A stretch of DNA of 64,000 bases from Phycisphaerae bacterium (GTDB taxonomy: Bacteria; Planctomycetota; Phycisphaerae; UBA1845; JAFGLZ01), in the NCBI GenBank assembly GCA_016927755.1, contig JAFGLZ010000111.1, positions 106,897 through 170,896 of the forward strand. Direction: 5' to 3'. Positions 63,707 to 64,000 of this stretch are shown piece after piece. The translations under genes and the position numbers were made by a program. The notes below the pieces were generated by a model, which saw nothing but the letters and a program-made list of their open reading frames with translations, was not told where the DNA came from and ran no database searches. The stretch's first letter is position 1. Each line of letters starts with the position of its first letter.

Positions 63707-63870
63707 CAAAAGCCGTCCCCCTGACTTCACGACGCCCCCCGACCAAGAGATAACTCGAGTAACCGAATCCCCGCCCCGCCATCCTCGCGCAAGGTTCAGC
63801 CAGAACAAGAATCTAGCGTCCATCCGCCGCCCCCCCCAATCCCTACCCCCTAGACCCTAGACCCCACCCC
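63707..63870. repeat. C-rich intergenic stretch with short repeats
   Basis: Around 63820-63873 there is a C-rich run with tandem CCCTAGAC-like units. It lies between convergent genes. No terminator with a T-tract was seen. Confidence 0.5.
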
Positions 63871-64000
63871 CTAGTCCGTATGAAACACTTCCTCCATGTC
63901 CGCCCACCACTCCCCCTCCTTCGCCGTTGGCACCGGCTGCTGGCAAGGCTCGCAGTGCTTCCACCACTCTTGCGTCGTCGGGTCGGCCGCCATCTTGGCC
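63871..64000 (-). CDS. L-rhamnose mutarotase-like protein, C-terminal end only
   Basis: On the minus strand a frame entering at the window edge encodes 42 residues and ends at a TAG (63873-63871). The end reads QEWWKHCEPCQQPVP and then EGEWWADMEEVFHTD. That is the characteristic C-terminus of the RhaM/DUF718 family, which interconverts anomers of L-rhamnose or related sugars. The gene begins outside the window. It is convergent with the sulfate-reduction island and marks its right border. Confidence 0.8.
   Translation of the reverse strand, partial: AKMAADPTTQEWWKHCEPCQQPVPTAKEGEWWADMEEVFHTD

Noticed and set aside
1..64000. CRISPR array, tRNA, rRNA, IS element, integrase or attachment site
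   Set aside because: No regularly spaced repeats, tRNA-like T-loop and acceptor pairs, rRNA signatures, transposase motifs or flanking direct repeats were found on reading; the island has no visible mobility genes.

Overview
The window is high-GC bacterial chromosome that reads as a planctomycete (Planctomycetota, plausibly a Phycisphaerae-like lineage). The evidence is the accessory gene content: a formylglycine-type sulfatase, 3-keto-disaccharide hydrolase (DUF1080), DUF4838, PEGA-repeat and Gfo/Idh/MocA proteins, 'CGxCGY...GLP...CPECG' zinc-ribbon membrane proteins, many GTG/TTG starts and C-rich intergenic repeats. No rRNA, tRNA, CRISPR array, integrase or transposase was recognised.

Layout, 1-39 kb: a typical accessory and housekeeping mosaic. 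1-6.4 kb holds an oxidoreductase, a sugar hydrolase, a PilT-like ATPase, a STAS protein, a sulfatase and a lipoprotein. 7-10 kb is a three-gene operon of unknown exported proteins. 10-18 kb holds SMP-30, DUF4838, a SLATT-PEGA fusion, a seven-repeat PEGA protein and a two-domain methyltransferase. 18-27 kb holds a chemoreceptor, a cold-shock protein and two secreted glycoside-hydrolase-like proteins. 28-33 kb holds a glycyl-radical enzyme without its activase beside a dehydrogenase pair. 33-39 kb holds M24 peptidase-accB-accC, a PPi-type phosphofructokinase and an exopolysaccharide sugar transferase.

Layout, 39.2-63.7 kb: an apparently complete dissimilatory sulfate-reduction island. In order it carries sat, aprB, aprA, (terminator), an ogr-like zinc protein, a YkgJ cysteine-cluster protein, qmoA, qmoB, qmoC, an FAD/rhodanese fusion, dsrK, a DGC-domain protein and an HTH/two-CW regulator. 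dsrD follows, pointing the other way. Then come dsrA, dsrB, dsrN (cbiA-like), dsrC, dsrM, a DsrJ-like dihaem cytochrome, a Rieske protein, a b6-type cytochrome b, a subunit-IV-like protein and an unknown membrane-anchored protein. Sat activates sulfate to APS, AprBA reduces APS to sulfite with electrons from QmoABC, and DsrAB with DsrC reduces sulfite. DsrK and DsrM would return electrons from the quinone pool to the DsrC trisulfide. DsrD, together with the absence of dsrEFH and dsrL from the window, points to the reductive direction.

The most unusual points are two. First, dsrO and dsrP are missing from the DsrMKJOP set. Their place is taken by a Rieske/cytochrome b pair beside a DsrJ-like protein that has lost one haem site. 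Second, a perfect palindrome (TACCACA-N-TGTGGTA) lies in front of both sat and dsrA, just downstream of TTGACA boxes. It suggests one dedicated repressor; the HTH/two-CW gene next to dsrD is an obvious candidate. The window ends inside a gene for an L-rhamnose mutarotase-like protein.
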